Shown here: piece after piece, positions 27,642 to 36,096 of the stretch | Layout: the number at the start of each line of letters is the position of its first letter | Numbering within the stretch: position 1 is the first letter of the stretch | NCBI GenBank assembly: GCA_965230375.1 | Contig: CBDDKU010000026.1 | Coordinates: 186,001-250,000 of the forward strand | Origin: CBDDKU01 sp965230375 | Lineage (GTDB): Bacteria; Bacteroidota; Bacteroidia; Flavobacteriales_D; Cryomorphaceae | Direction of reading: 5' to 3' | DNA length: 64,000 bases | Program-made: the position numbers and the translations under genes | The notes under the pieces: generated by a model | What the model saw: only the letters and a program-made list of their open reading frames with translations | What the model was told of the DNA's origin: nothing | Databases searched by the model: none

Positions 27642-28102
27642 TTCTTTCTCCCCTTCCTTCCAAAAAAGTCCAGACCCTGATTATCATTTTCAATTCCGAA
27701 GGCCTTCAAGGTATCCATATATCGATCGACAATGTGAACAACAGGCATTCTATTGATCCCCAAATTCACCCAGAGCCACTTCTTCCAGTTTAACTTGTCA
27801 AAAGAAAAATCGAGAATCTTCAGCTTGCGCTTCACCTGCGCAGTGCGAATATTCCGGTGGAGATCTATGATATAGTCGAAGTCGAGTGATTTCAGCTCAT
27901 CGATTACTTCGCGGGTACTCTTTTCAATTGTATGAACCCGCTCAATATGCGGGTTAGGCTCAACGATCGAGCGGAACGCGGACTTGGTCAAATAGTGGAT
28001 TTCGACTCCACCGTACATCTGTTTTTCGAGATTGCGCACCACCGGAGTCGTTAACACAATATCGCCTATGGAGCTAAAGCGGATTACGAGGACCTTTGTC
28101 AA
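27599..28102 (-). CDS. Glycosyltransferase family 9 (heptosyltransferase), N-terminal part (frameshifted)
   Basis: N-terminal half of the same GT9 gene: KVLVIRFSSIGDIVLTTPVV is the family's opening signature, followed by DFDYIIDLHRNIRTAQVKRKL. I place the start at the TTG at 28102; an upstream TTG at 28123 is also possible, and longer starts would run antisense into tatD. The frame is lost at the T6 homopolymer (27662-27667), where T7 would restore it. Function by family: transfers heptose or a similar sugar to the LPS core. It is divergent from tatD. Confidence 0.78.
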   Translation of the reverse strand: MTKVLVIRFSSIGDIVLTTPVVRNLEKQMYGGVEIHYLTKSAFRSIVEPNPHIERVHTIEKSTREVIDELKSLDFDYIIDLHRNIRTAQVKRKLKILDFSFDKLNWKKWLWVNLGINRMPVVHIVDRYMDTLKAFGIENDNQGLDFFGRKGRKKWSYPFRYRIKMDS

Positions 28103-28166
28103 GGTGAAAAAGCATTTTTTCAAATGTAACCGATTTACGTCATTTGCATAAATTTTTGATGGAATC

Positions 28167-28931
28167 ATGATCGACACCCACTCACATATGTACCTCGATG
28201 CCTTCGATGAAGATCGGGAGGCATGCATGGCGAAAGCACTTGAAGAGGGCGTTGAGCTCACACTTCTGCCGAATATCGACGTGTCGACCATTCCAGCAGT
28301 CAAATCAATGATGACCAAGTGGCCGAATCAAGTGAAGGGGATGATGGGGCTCCATCCTTGTAATGTTGATGCCGATTATCGCTCTCAGCTCGATGTCCTT
28401 CGCAAAGAGCTAGACAGTGGTGCTTATTGTGCCGTAGGTGAAATTGGAATTGATCTTTACTGGGACAAAACTTTTGTGGAAGAGCAAAAAGAAGCCTTTG
28501 CCATTCAGATAAACTGGGCCAAAGAACTTAGCTTACCAATTGCCATCCACGCTCGCGATTCATTCGATGAAATTTTTGAAGTGCTCGATGCCCATTGTGA
28601 TGAGCGATTAAGCGGAGTGTTTCACTGTTTCACAGGAAATGAAGATCAGCTCGCCAAAGCTCTTTCCTACCCCAAATTCTATTTAGGTATTGGCGGAGTG
28701 GTCACGTTCAAAAACAGTGGGCTCGACAAGGTTTTGGAAAATGTCGATTTGAATCGAATCATTCTCGAAACCGATGCTCCTTATCTCACGCCAGCACCCT
28801 ATCGAGGCAAGAGAAACGAAACAGCCTATACATCCCTCGTCGCAAAAAAACTAGCAGAGGTTTTTGATCAGCCCCTTGAGAAAATTGATGAGATCACTTC
28901 TGAAAACGCTCGAAAACTCTTTCAGCTATGA
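28167..28931 (+). CDS. tatD: TatD family metal-dependent deoxyribonuclease
   Basis: TIM-barrel hydrolase of 254 residues. Metal ligands are visible in IDTHSHMYL (HxH, residues 5 and 7), AVGEIGIDLYW (Glu), the HAR and FHCFTG segments, and ETDAPYLTP (Asp). Family members remove 3' DNA ends and are implicated in repair. The stop overlaps the asparaginase start (ATGA), so the two are translationally coupled. Confidence 0.93.
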   Translation: MIDTHSHMYLDAFDEDREACMAKALEEGVELTLLPNIDVSTIPAVKSMMTKWPNQVKGMMGLHPCNVDADYRSQLDVLRKELDSGAYCAVGEIGIDLYWDKTFVEEQKEAFAIQINWAKELSLPIAIHARDSFDEIFEVLDAHCDERLSGVFHCFTGNEDQLAKALSYPKFYLGIGGVVTFKNSGLDKVLENVDLNRIILETDAPYLTPAPYRGKRNETAYTSLVAKKLAEVFDQPLEKIDEITSENARKLFQL

Positions 28932-29959
28932 CAAAAGAACAAAGCAAAGTACTCATCATATATACCGGCGGAACCATTGGGATGATCAAGGACTCGGAGT
29001 CTGGAGCTTTGAAACCCTTTGACTTTGCTCAATTGGAAAAGCATATTCCGGAAATTGGTTTGCTCGCCTGCCAAGTAGATGCCACATCGATCGCCAATCC
29101 GATTGATTCGAGCAATATGAATATTGCTGAGTGGATGGAAATGGCAACCATCATTAAGGACTCATACGATATTTATGACGGGTTCGTCATTCTTCACGGC
29201 AGCGATACCATGGCTTTCACGGGAGCTGCACTGAGCTTTATGTTACAAAGTCTGGCCAAACCAGTTATTCTTACTGGATCACAACTTCCCATAGGGGTGG
29301 TGCGCACGGATGGTAAAGAAAATATTATCACCGCCTTGGAGATTGCTAGTGACTATTCAAATGGTAATCCGGTAGTCCCTGAAGTTGCGATCTACTTTGA
29401 ATACCATCTCTACCGCGCCAATCGAACCTATAAATTCAACGCCGAGCACTTCGAAGCATTCCGTTCGCCAAACTATCCACCATTAGCAGAAGCGGGGGTA
29501 AGGATTAAGTACAACCACGACTATATTCAACCACCGTCTCAAGGCGATTTGGATGTAAGCTTGGAAATGGATAATTCGGTGGTGGTGCTCACTTTATTTC
29601 CGGGAATTTCTCAACATATTGTCGAAGCAGCCTTAAATTTTAATGATGTTGGGGTCGTGATTATGCGCACATATGGTAGCGGAAATGCAATGACCGACTC
29701 GTGGTTTACAGAGATGATTCGAGAGAAAATAGAAGGTGGATTATTGATCATAAATATCACTCAATGCCGAGCTGGTGGAGTTACCCAAGGACGTTATGCC
29801 ACAAGCACTTCCCTGAGTAAAGCCGGAGTAATCAGCGGCGGCGATATGGTTATAGAAGCTGCAATAACGAAGTCCATGCACCTACTAGGTAAAGGACTTT
29901 CGGGAAAAGACTTTGCTCAAGCGTTCAGGAGCAATACCTGCGGTGAAATTACCGTTTAA
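28928..29959 (+). CDS. ansA: Type I L-asparaginase
   Basis: Hydrolyses asparagine to aspartate and ammonia. 343 residues without a signal peptide, so cytoplasmic. Nucleophile motif YTGGTIGMI (Thr about 14) and the second catalytic motif LHGSDTMAFTGAAL are intact; the C-terminal CRAGGVTQGRYATSTSL is typical of the AnsA type. It overlaps tatD by four bases. A 112-bp gap with no clear terminator separates it from tRNA-Ser. Confidence 0.93.
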   Translation: MTKEQSKVLIIYTGGTIGMIKDSESGALKPFDFAQLEKHIPEIGLLACQVDATSIANPIDSSNMNIAEWMEMATIIKDSYDIYDGFVILHGSDTMAFTGAALSFMLQSLAKPVILTGSQLPIGVVRTDGKENIITALEIASDYSNGNPVVPEVAIYFEYHLYRANRTYKFNAEHFEAFRSPNYPPLAEAGVRIKYNHDYIQPPSQGDLDVSLEMDNSVVVLTLFPGISQHIVEAALNFNDVGVVIMRTYGSGNAMTDSWFTEMIREKIEGGLLIINITQCRAGGVTQGRYATSTSLSKAGVISGGDMVIEAAITKSMHLLGKGLSGKDFAQAFRSNTCGEITV

Positions 29960-30071
29960 TAAGTGATCCAAACCGGTTAACGATTTGGTAATGTTTAATT
30001 TTTATGGCTAATGGGATTTTTCGTATTTTGCCGCCCTGTTCGCCTAGGGGATTAACCATTTGGGTGATTTT

Positions 30072-30158
30072 GGAGAGGTGGCCGAGTGGTTTAAGGCGCA
30101 CGCCTGGAAAGCGTGTTTCCCCGAGAGGGGATCGGGGGTTCGAATCCCTTCCTCTCCG
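30072..30158 (+). tRNA. tRNA-Ser (GGA)
   Basis: 87-nt class II tRNA. Acceptor arms GGAGAGG (30072-30078) and CCTCTCC (30151-30157), anticodon stem CACGC/GCGTG around loop CTGGAAA with anticodon GGA (30106-30108), a long variable arm (CCCCGAGAGGGG) and a TTCGAAT T-loop. Discriminator base is G; CCA is not encoded. Reads UCC/UCU codons. Confidence 0.97.
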
Positions 30159-30160
30159 CA

Positions 30161-30194
30161 TTGCTTTTAAAAGATAAGATTTAGCTTAAATTTG
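30161..30194 (+). promoter_or_regulatory. Promoter of the exbB-exbD cluster
   Basis: TTG (30161-30163), a 23-bp spacer and a perfect TAAATTTG (30187-30194) directly after the tRNA gene. The leader to the exbB ATG would be about 50 nt, A/T-rich and without an obvious hairpin. Confidence 0.6.
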
Positions 30195-30250
30195 TCATCA
30201 ATTTAAAAATTAGAACTGTTTAAAATTCAGTAAAACACAATTTCAAAACC

Positions 30251-31111
30251 ATGAAAAAACTACTGACTGTCCTGGCCTTTTGCGGAATCATGAGCACAGG
30301 TATAAATCAGCCACTTCTTGCCCAAGGCGACGAGGATATGGAAAACACAGAAATGTCGGCTGATGAAGAATCAACTGACATGGAGGCCGAAGAGCCAGCA
30401 ACTGCAGTGATGGATGATGATCCAGTTGAAATGGATTCATCTTCTGACACAATGGAAGACGATGCTGCGAATAAGAGCTTTACTCAGAATGTTAAAGACA
30501 CATTTATCGATGGTGGCCCCCAGTTCATGGCCATGGTTTTGATTTGTTTTATCCTTGGTCTTGCCCTTTGTATTGAGCGTATCATTTACCTCAACATGGC
30601 TACTACTAACAAGAACAAGCTTCTCAAGAATGTAGAAGATGCATTGGCTAGTGGTGGTATCGAAGCTGCGAAGGAAGTATGTAGAAACACAAAAGGGCCT
30701 ATCGCCTCTATTTTCTACCAAGGTTTGGAGCGTTACGACGAAGGAATCGAAATGGTTGAAAAATCAGTTGTTGCCTACGGAGGTGTTCAAATGGGTCTTT
30801 TGGAAAAAGGTCTTTCTTGGATTTCACTCTTTATCGCTCTCGCACCTATGCTTGGGTTCATGGGAACTGTAATCGGTATGATCGGTGCATTCGACGCGAT
30901 CGCAGCTGAGAATAACATTTCTCCCGGTGTAGTAGCAGGTGGTATTAAGGTAGCCTTGATTACAACTGTATCTGGTCTGGTTGTTGCTATCGTACTACAG
31001 GTATTCTACAACTACATCGTTTCTAAAGTAGACGGAATTGTAAACAACATGGAAGACGCGTCAATCACATTGATCGACATGCTTCTAAGAGAAAAAACTG
31101 CCAAGGGCTAA
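30251..31111 (+). CDS. exbB: MotA/TolQ/ExbB proton channel protein with acidic N-terminal region
   Basis: Inner-membrane proton-channel subunit that, with ExbD, converts proton-motive force into work at the outer membrane. 286 residues: signal-like N-terminus (about 1-24), a strongly acidic Met/Asp/Glu-rich stretch (about 27-75), then the ExbB core with membrane segments near 95-115, 185-210 and 235-260. Core motifs are GLSWISLFIALAPMLGFMGTVIGMIGAF and GGIKVALITTVSGLVVAIVLQVFYN. It is four bases before a small membrane protein gene and leads the cluster. Confidence 0.9.
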   Translation: MKKLLTVLAFCGIMSTGINQPLLAQGDEDMENTEMSADEESTDMEAEEPATAVMDDDPVEMDSSSDTMEDDAANKSFTQNVKDTFIDGGPQFMAMVLICFILGLALCIERIIYLNMATTNKNKLLKNVEDALASGGIEAAKEVCRNTKGPIASIFYQGLERYDEGIEMVEKSVVAYGGVQMGLLEKGLSWISLFIALAPMLGFMGTVIGMIGAFDAIAAENNISPGVVAGGIKVALITTVSGLVVAIVLQVFYNYIVSKVDGIVNNMEDASITLIDMLLREKTAKG

Positions 31112-31115
31112 GCAT

Positions 31116-31562
31116 ATGGATAAGAGCAAAAAACTCGATACGATTCTTACAATCCTTGCCGCGGTTGTATGCATCATTGGGTTCGTCCTTTGCATCCGTA
31201 TGATTGTAGCCGACGAATCTGAATACTTTACGGAGAGCTTTCAAGGCCTCGTTACAGGAACACTTCAATTCACCAATGTACTTTTGATCATTGGAGCTGT
31301 TGCTGCAGTTGTATTTGGTTTGTGGTATTTCTTAACAGATATCAAAAACCGAATCCCAACCCTTATCGGAATTGTAGTATTTGTAATACTAGGATTTATT
31401 GGATATTCCCTCGCTTCCGACACTGTTCTCTCAACATACCCAGATGGGATTACTGCTGAGACTTCAAAGTGGAGTGAAGGAGGATTAATCTTCATGTACA
31501 TCCTTATCGTTATTGCAATTGGAGCTGCATTGATCGGAGAGGTGTCGCGAATCTTTAAATAA
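31116..31562 (+). CDS. Conserved membrane protein of the ExbBD cluster, hypothetical
   Basis: 148 residues with four hydrophobic segments (about 10-30, 50-75, 82-100 and 122-145) and short charged loops; no enzymatic motif. It lies between exbB and the first exbD with gaps of four and nine bases, so it is translated with them and may be an accessory subunit of the complex. I recognise no named family. Confidence 0.75.
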   Translation: MDKSKKLDTILTILAAVVCIIGFVLCIRMIVADESEYFTESFQGLVTGTLQFTNVLLIIGAVAAVVFGLWYFLTDIKNRIPTLIGIVVFVILGFIGYSLASDTVLSTYPDGITAETSKWSEGGLIFMYILIVIAIGAALIGEVSRIFK

Positions 31563-31571
31563 GACAAAACA

Positions 31572-32282
31572 ATGCCAAGAAGACCATTACAAGAAATAAA
31601 TGCAGGATCGATGGCCGACATCGCATTCTTGCTCCTTATTTTCTTCCTGGTTACCACAACCATGGACCAGGACATTGGGATTCTCCGTCAGCTGCCACCA
31701 CCTGTGCCTGAGGATCAACCGAAGCCACCGGAGGTGAAGCAGAGGAATGTTTATGAAGTGCTTGTAAATAGTAACAACCAACTATTGGTTGAAGGTGAAC
31801 GTATGGATATTAGAAACTTGAAAGCTGGAGCAATCGAGTTTTATACCAACCCAACCAATAGTCCAGATCTACCTGAACTTACTCGTGTTACTCGAGCCAA
31901 AGTGCAGGAAAATCTGGCCTTGATTAGACAAGCACTTGCCGACAATCCGCGCAGCAGCGACTTGAAGAAAAAGCTAAAAATTTGGGAGCAGAAGGAAATT
32001 GCCATCGAACTTGTTGGAGAGTATGATGAGCTACCAGCTTCGGCACTTATCTCACTTCAAAATGATAGAGGAACTTCTTATGAAACTTACATCGCGGTTC
32101 AGAATGAGCTGAGCTCTGCTGTAAATCAATTGAGAGATAATCTATCTGAAGACAAGTTTGGGGTTCCTTACTCTGAGCTGAACACGGCAAAGGAAGAAGA
32201 TAAGCCTAAAATTAAAGCAATACGTGCAGTTTACCCGCAGCGTATTTCTGAAGCTGAACCCAAGAATTTCGGTAATAATTAA
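31572..32282 (+). CDS. exbD: ExbD/TolR-type biopolymer transport protein, long form
   Basis: 236 residues, longer than classical ExbD (about 140). Single N-terminal membrane segment with the proton-relay Asp in GSMADIAFLLLIFFLVTTTMDQ, then a large periplasmic region with about 100 extra residues between LLVEGE and the C-terminal segment. First of a pair of dissimilar exbD genes; the next starts 13 bp later. A close paralogue lies at 32924-33613. Confidence 0.9.
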   Translation: MPRRPLQEINAGSMADIAFLLLIFFLVTTTMDQDIGILRQLPPPVPEDQPKPPEVKQRNVYEVLVNSNNQLLVEGERMDIRNLKAGAIEFYTNPTNSPDLPELTRVTRAKVQENLALIRQALADNPRSSDLKKKLKIWEQKEIAIELVGEYDELPASALISLQNDRGTSYETYIAVQNELSSAVNQLRDNLSEDKFGVPYSELNTAKEEDKPKIKAIRAVYPQRISEAEPKNFGNN

Positions 32283-32294
32283 AGCGGATATTAG

Positions 32295-32762
32295 ATGAGC
32301 AAGTTTATCAAAAAAGGAAAAAAAGGAACGCCAGGAATTTCCACGGCTTCCCTTCCCGACATCATCTTTATGCTACTCTTTTTCTTTATGGTTGTTACCG
32401 TTATGCGGGAAGACGACCCAAAAGTAAAAGTGAGAAAGCCAAATGCCACTGAAACTGCGAAGTTGGAAAAGAAGGCCCTGGTAGACTACATCAATGTAGG
32501 ACCACCTAACGACAAACGTTATGGTACTGAGCCTCTAATTCAACTCGATGACTCATTTGCAGAACTCTCTGAGATCCGTCAATGGATTAAAGACAACAGA
32601 GAGCGTCGTGATGAAGCCGAGCAACCGGCTATCACAACATCGCTTAAAGTAGATAGAGAGACCAAAATGGGTATCGTTACTGATATTAAGCAGGAGCTTC
32701 GCGAAGCAAATGCTTTGAAAATTAATTACTCTGTAAACAAGGGATCTTCAATAGATAACTAA
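32295..32762 (+). CDS. exbD: ExbD/TolR-type biopolymer transport protein, short form
   Basis: 155 residues with a basic N-terminus, membrane segment SLPDIIFMLLFFFMVVTVM carrying the expected Asp, and a compact periplasmic domain ending VTDIKQELREANALKINYS. Forms a pair with the preceding longer ExbD. A strong intrinsic terminator 27 bp downstream ends the exbB operon. Its paralogue at 33625-34095 shares the same ending. Confidence 0.9.
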   Translation: MSKFIKKGKKGTPGISTASLPDIIFMLLFFFMVVTVMREDDPKVKVRKPNATETAKLEKKALVDYINVGPPNDKRYGTEPLIQLDDSFAELSEIRQWIKDNRERRDEAEQPAITTSLKVDRETKMGIVTDIKQELREANALKINYSVNKGSSIDN

Positions 32763-32786
32763 GAGTAATTCTTACTGAATTTTAAA

Positions 32787-32819
32787 AACCGCCCCGATGG
32801 ATATCGGGGCGGTTTTTTT
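32787..32819 (+). terminator. Intrinsic terminator after the first exbD pair
   Basis: CCGCCCCGAT (32789-32798) pairs perfectly with ATCGGGGCGG (32803-32812) around GGAT, followed by a run of seven T. It separates the two exbD pairs into different transcripts. Confidence 0.92.
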
Positions 32820-32923
32820 ATTCCCATTATTTCCGATTCACACCTTTCGTGAACCGAAACCACGATTAACACTTCGTGGCAAATTTCTTGTCTTCACATG
32901 ATTGCAACCCAAAACACAGCATC

Positions 32924-33613
32924 ATGGCAAGACAAAACATACAAGAAGTGAATGCAGGCTCTAGGGCCGACATTGCATTCCTGCTACTCATATTCTTTTT
33001 GGTGACCACCACAATGGATCAAGAAGTCGGTATTCTCAGGCTCCTTCCTCCACCTAGCGATATAGAAGAACCTGCTCCTATTCCAGAAAGAAATGTTTAT
33101 GAAGTTCTCGTAAATGCCAATGACCAATTACTAGTAGAAGGAGAACCCTCGGATATTTCAGAGCTCAGGTCTGCTGCGACTTCGTTTTATACAAATACCA
33201 GCGACGACCCTTCCTTGCCTGGACTTCGACTCGTGACAAAAGAAAAAGTTCTCGGGGAATTGAGTAAAATCAAAATCTCGCTCAATCAAAATCCAAACAA
33301 TCCAAAACTTCTCCAACAGAAAAAGCTCTGGGAGCGAAAGTTACTTACGGTCAACTTGATTGGCGAATACAATGAGCTTCCTTCAAACGCAGTGATATCG
33401 CTCACCAATGATCGCAGCACTTCATACAAAGCTTATTTGGCGGTTCAAAACGAGTTGAGCGCTGCCGTGAATCAATTGCGAGATCAACTCTCAATTGACT
33501 CGTTTGGCATTCCGTTCGAAGATCTAAAGCCTACCGTTCAGGAAGATCGAGATAAAATAATAGCGATCCGCACAGCTGTCCCCCAACGCATTTCTGAAAC
33601 AGTTAGACAATAA
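32924..33613 (+). CDS. exbD: ExbD/TolR-type protein, long form, second copy
   Basis: 229 residues from the ATG at 32924 (MARQNIQEVNAG), which aligns with the first long ExbD; a GTG at 32876 would add an implausible 16-residue tail. The membrane segment RADIAFLLLIFFLVTTTMDQ keeps the Asp, and the periplasmic region follows the first copy throughout (NVYEVLVNANDQLLVEGE, ISLTNDRSTSYKAYLAVQNEL). A diverged tandem duplicate placed after the terminator; no exbB is adjacent, so it would have to share the upstream one. No strong promoter is visible in the 100-bp gap. Confidence 0.88.
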   Translation: MARQNIQEVNAGSRADIAFLLLIFFLVTTTMDQEVGILRLLPPPSDIEEPAPIPERNVYEVLVNANDQLLVEGEPSDISELRSAATSFYTNTSDDPSLPGLRLVTKEKVLGELSKIKISLNQNPNNPKLLQQKKLWERKLLTVNLIGEYNELPSNAVISLTNDRSTSYKAYLAVQNELSAAVNQLRDQLSIDSFGIPFEDLKPTVQEDRDKIIAIRTAVPQRISETVRQ

Positions 33614-33624
33614 AATCGAGAACC

Positions 33625-34095
33625 ATGGCACGATTCAAAAAAAGTCAAAAGCGACAAAACACGAGCATTTCCACAGCTTCCCTACCCGATATTATCTTCA
33701 TTCTTCTATTCTTCTTCATGGTTGTAACTGTTATGCGTAGGACTGACCACGACTTAAAAATCATCAAACCGATAGGAAGTGAAACTATCGATATCCCAAA
33801 GGAGTTGGATGCTGGCCATATCTATATTGGATCCATCAAGTCATCGAAATCGGGATCAACACGGATCATGCTCGATGATGCCTCAGCCGAAATCACCGAC
33901 GTTAAAGAGTGGGCGCAGCGCGTAATTAGTGAAATGGACGAAGACTTGAAATCGGCCAGCATAATTACCCTTAACATTGATAGCGATACAGAGATGGGCT
34001 TGGTGACTGATGTAAAGCAGGAGCTTCGCGAAGCGAATGCCTTGAAAATAAATTACTCCGTAAACAGAGGAGCTTTAGCTACAAAGAAAAAGTAA
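33625..34095 (+). CDS. exbD: ExbD/TolR-type protein, short form, second copy
   Basis: 156 residues, parallel to the short ExbD at 32295-32762: SLPDIIFILLFFFMVVTVMR with the channel-facing Asp and the same ending VTDVKQELREANALKINYS. The middle of the periplasmic domain has diverged much more than the ends. It is 11 bp after its long partner, the same spacing style as the first pair. Confidence 0.88.
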   Translation: MARFKKSQKRQNTSISTASLPDIIFILLFFFMVVTVMRRTDHDLKIIKPIGSETIDIPKELDAGHIYIGSIKSSKSGSTRIMLDDASAEITDVKEWAQRVISEMDEDLKSASIITLNIDSDTEMGLVTDVKQELREANALKINYSVNRGALATKKK

Positions 34096-34125
34096 CCATC
34101 GACACCTGAAAGAGCACCTGGCGCT

Positions 34126-35070
34126 TTAAGATTCAATTTCTGTGGGAACTGGTTCAGGTTCTTCAGGCTTGCTTCTTTTCAAGAGCCTTAATCCAACAAA
34201 TACAATTCCGGCCGACACCAATCCAATGATTACGCTAGACCACCCGCCGTCAAAAGAATCAATAGACTCTGGAAGCGTCCCTTTATTGATCAGAAACATT
34301 AGAACAAGAGCGATTGCGTTATTGGTGAAATGGGCCGCCATTGGAGCCCAAATGCTACCTGAGTAGGCAAACATATAGCCCAAAACAGCTCCCAATACCA
34401 TCCGTGGCAAAAAGCCGTAAAACTGCATGTGCATAGCACTGAAGAGTATAGCAGAAATCCACACTGCCGCATGGACTTTGCCCGTCCACTTATGCAGAAT
34501 GGGAAGAAGAATACCACGGAAGATTAGCTCTTCGCCTATAGCCGGAAGTACAGCTACAATCACAATATTCACGATTAGCATCCCGATGTTTTCTGTTGAT
34601 GTCAAGGCGGCTGTCAATTCAGCTCCACTTTCTTCCATCTGCTGAAAAAGGGCTTCCAGTCCTGAAAGCCACTCGGGCAATACCATTTGTTCGTTGATGT
34701 AACCCAACAAATTGATAAAGGGCAGAGCCATGGCCATTGTCAAAGCTGCCAATAGAACAGCGCGAAGACCCACTGGCCGAAAACCCAAATACGAACTTGA
34801 CTTTGTGGAAACGAGCTTTGCAAAGACAAAAGCAGGAACAATAAAGAGCCCTAGATGCTGAAAGACGAGTAGAAGTCTGTTTAGATTCACAACATGTGGG
34901 TCTGAAAAATCGCGCGCTGCGTTTGGGTCGAGTAAAAAATTCACTCCCCAAAGTGCATTCGCCAAACCGCTTCCAGCCAGCATAAATACAGCCAGACACA
35001 CGAAGCACACGAGAAAAAGGACAATAATCTGAAGAAAAGGATCGGCGTTTGAAAATGGTCTAGCACTCAT
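34126..35070 (-). CDS. CPBP family intramembrane glutamic protease
   Basis: Polytopic membrane protein of 314 residues (seven or eight hydrophobic segments). The Abi/CPBP catalytic motif is EELIFRG with Glu180, Glu181 and Arg185; the second and third motifs are FSAMHMQ with a conserved His and a later AHFTNNA with His/Asn. Related proteins cleave membrane substrates (Rce1 type) or process bacteriocins; the target here is unknown. It is divergent from dusB with 33 bp between starts. Confidence 0.9.
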   Translation of the reverse strand: MSARPFSNADPFLQIIVLFLVCFVCLAVFMLAGSGLANALWGVNFLLDPNAARDFSDPHVVNLNRLLLVFQHLGLFIVPAFVFAKLVSTKSSSYLGFRPVGLRAVLLAALTMAMALPFINLLGYINEQMVLPEWLSGLEALFQQMEESGAELTAALTSTENIGMLIVNIVIVAVLPAIGEELIFRGILLPILHKWTGKVHAAVWISAILFSAMHMQFYGFLPRMVLGAVLGYMFAYSGSIWAPMAAHFTNNAIALVLMFLINKGTLPESIDSFDGGWSSVIIGLVSAGIVFVGLRLLKRSKPEEPEPVPTEIES

Positions 35071-35084
35071 GCCCGGCGAATTTG

Positions 35085-35092
35085 TATTTTTG
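35085..35092 (+). promoter_or_regulatory. dusB promoter -7 element
   Basis: Perfect TATTTTTG followed by CGGCTCC, 11 bp before the dusB ATG. No TTG is seen at the usual upstream spacing. Confidence 0.55.
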
Positions 35093-35103
35093 CGGCTCCA
35101 AAA

Positions 35104-36096
35104 ATGGCAAAAATAGGCAATATAGAACTTGGGGACTTTCCTTTGTTGCTCGCTCCAATGGAAGATGTGAGTGATCCTCCTTTTCGTGCTTTATGCAAAA
35201 AGCACGGAGCCGACTTGATGTACACGGAGTTTATCTCTTCAGAAGGTCTCATTCGCGATGCAGCCAAAAGCGTCCAGAAATTGGACATTTACGAGTACGA
35301 ACGGCCTATAGGCATACAGATTTTTGGAAGCGACTTGGAGCCCATGATGCGATCAGCGGAGATTGTGGAAGCCACAAACCCAGACATTCTCGACATCAAC
35401 TATGGTTGTCCAGTGAAAAAGGTGGCCTGCAAAGGTGCTGGAGCGGGTATTCTTCAAGACATTCCCAAAATGGTGAAGCTCACCGAAGCCGTCGTAAAAA
35501 GCACCAAGCTCCCAGTTACAGTAAAAACTAGATTGGGCTGGAGTGAAGACACCAAGTATATCGTAGAAGTAGCCGAGCGACTTCAGGATGTCGGTATCCA
35601 GGCCATCTCCATTCACGGACGTACACGCCAACAGATGTACAAAGGTGTGGCCGACTGGACGCTTATTCGCGAAGTGAAGAACAATCCACGTATCCAAATC
35701 CCCGTATTTGGAAATGGCGATATCGATAGTCCAGAAAAAGCGATAGAGTACAAGGAACAATTCAACGTGGATGGAGTTATGATCGGTCGCGCTGCTATTG
35801 GTTACCCCTGGATTTTCCGTGAGATTAAACACTTTGCCAAAACTGGAGAACACCTTCCACCACCCACAATGATTGAGCGTGTAGACGCGGCCCTCGAACA
35901 CCTTGAGACTGGCTTGGAGTGGAAAGGCCAGCGCCTAGGGGTTGTAGAAATGCGCCGTCATTACGCCAATTATTTCCGAGGCATTCACGGATTCAAGGAT
36001 TACCGCATCAGATTGGTAACTGAAGAAGATCCTGATGAAGTGAGAAAAGTACTTTTGGAGATCAAAGAAAACTTCGGCGACTACGTTTTTCGCTAG
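35104..36096 (+). CDS. dusB: tRNA-dihydrouridine synthase B
   Basis: FMN-dependent enzyme reducing uridine to dihydrouridine in tRNA D-loops. The 330 residues fit DusB. Motifs: APMEDVSDPPFRALC near the N-terminus, the catalytic-cysteine segment INYGCPVKKVACKGAGAGI, SIHGRTRQQMY and the FMN-phosphate segment GNGDI...GRAAIGYPWIF. Its stop overlaps the end of the convergent LolC/E-like gene by four bases. Confidence 0.94.
   Translation: MAKIGNIELGDFPLLLAPMEDVSDPPFRALCKKHGADLMYTEFISSEGLIRDAAKSVQKLDIYEYERPIGIQIFGSDLEPMMRSAEIVEATNPDILDINYGCPVKKVACKGAGAGILQDIPKMVKLTEAVVKSTKLPVTVKTRLGWSEDTKYIVEVAERLQDVGIQAISIHGRTRQQMYKGVADWTLIREVKNNPRIQIPVFGNGDIDSPEKAIEYKEQFNVDGVMIGRAAIGYPWIFREIKHFAKTGEHLPPPTMIERVDAALEHLETGLEWKGQRLGVVEMRRHYANYFRGIHGFKDYRIRLVTEEDPDEVRKVLLEIKENFGDYVFR

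Noticed and set aside
28103..28318. N-terminal extension of the heptosyltransferase frame
   Set aside because: It runs antisense into the start of tatD and precedes the family's conserved opening KVLVIRFSSIGD.
29949..30161. 70-codon minus-strand frame beginning MRRGRDSNPRSPLGE
   Set aside because: This is the well-known artefact of translating the complement of a tRNA-Ser gene.
34126..35070. CPBP protease as part of a phage-defence or immunity (Abi) system
   Set aside because: The motif fits a generic membrane protease and its neighbours (exbD, dusB) give no defence context.
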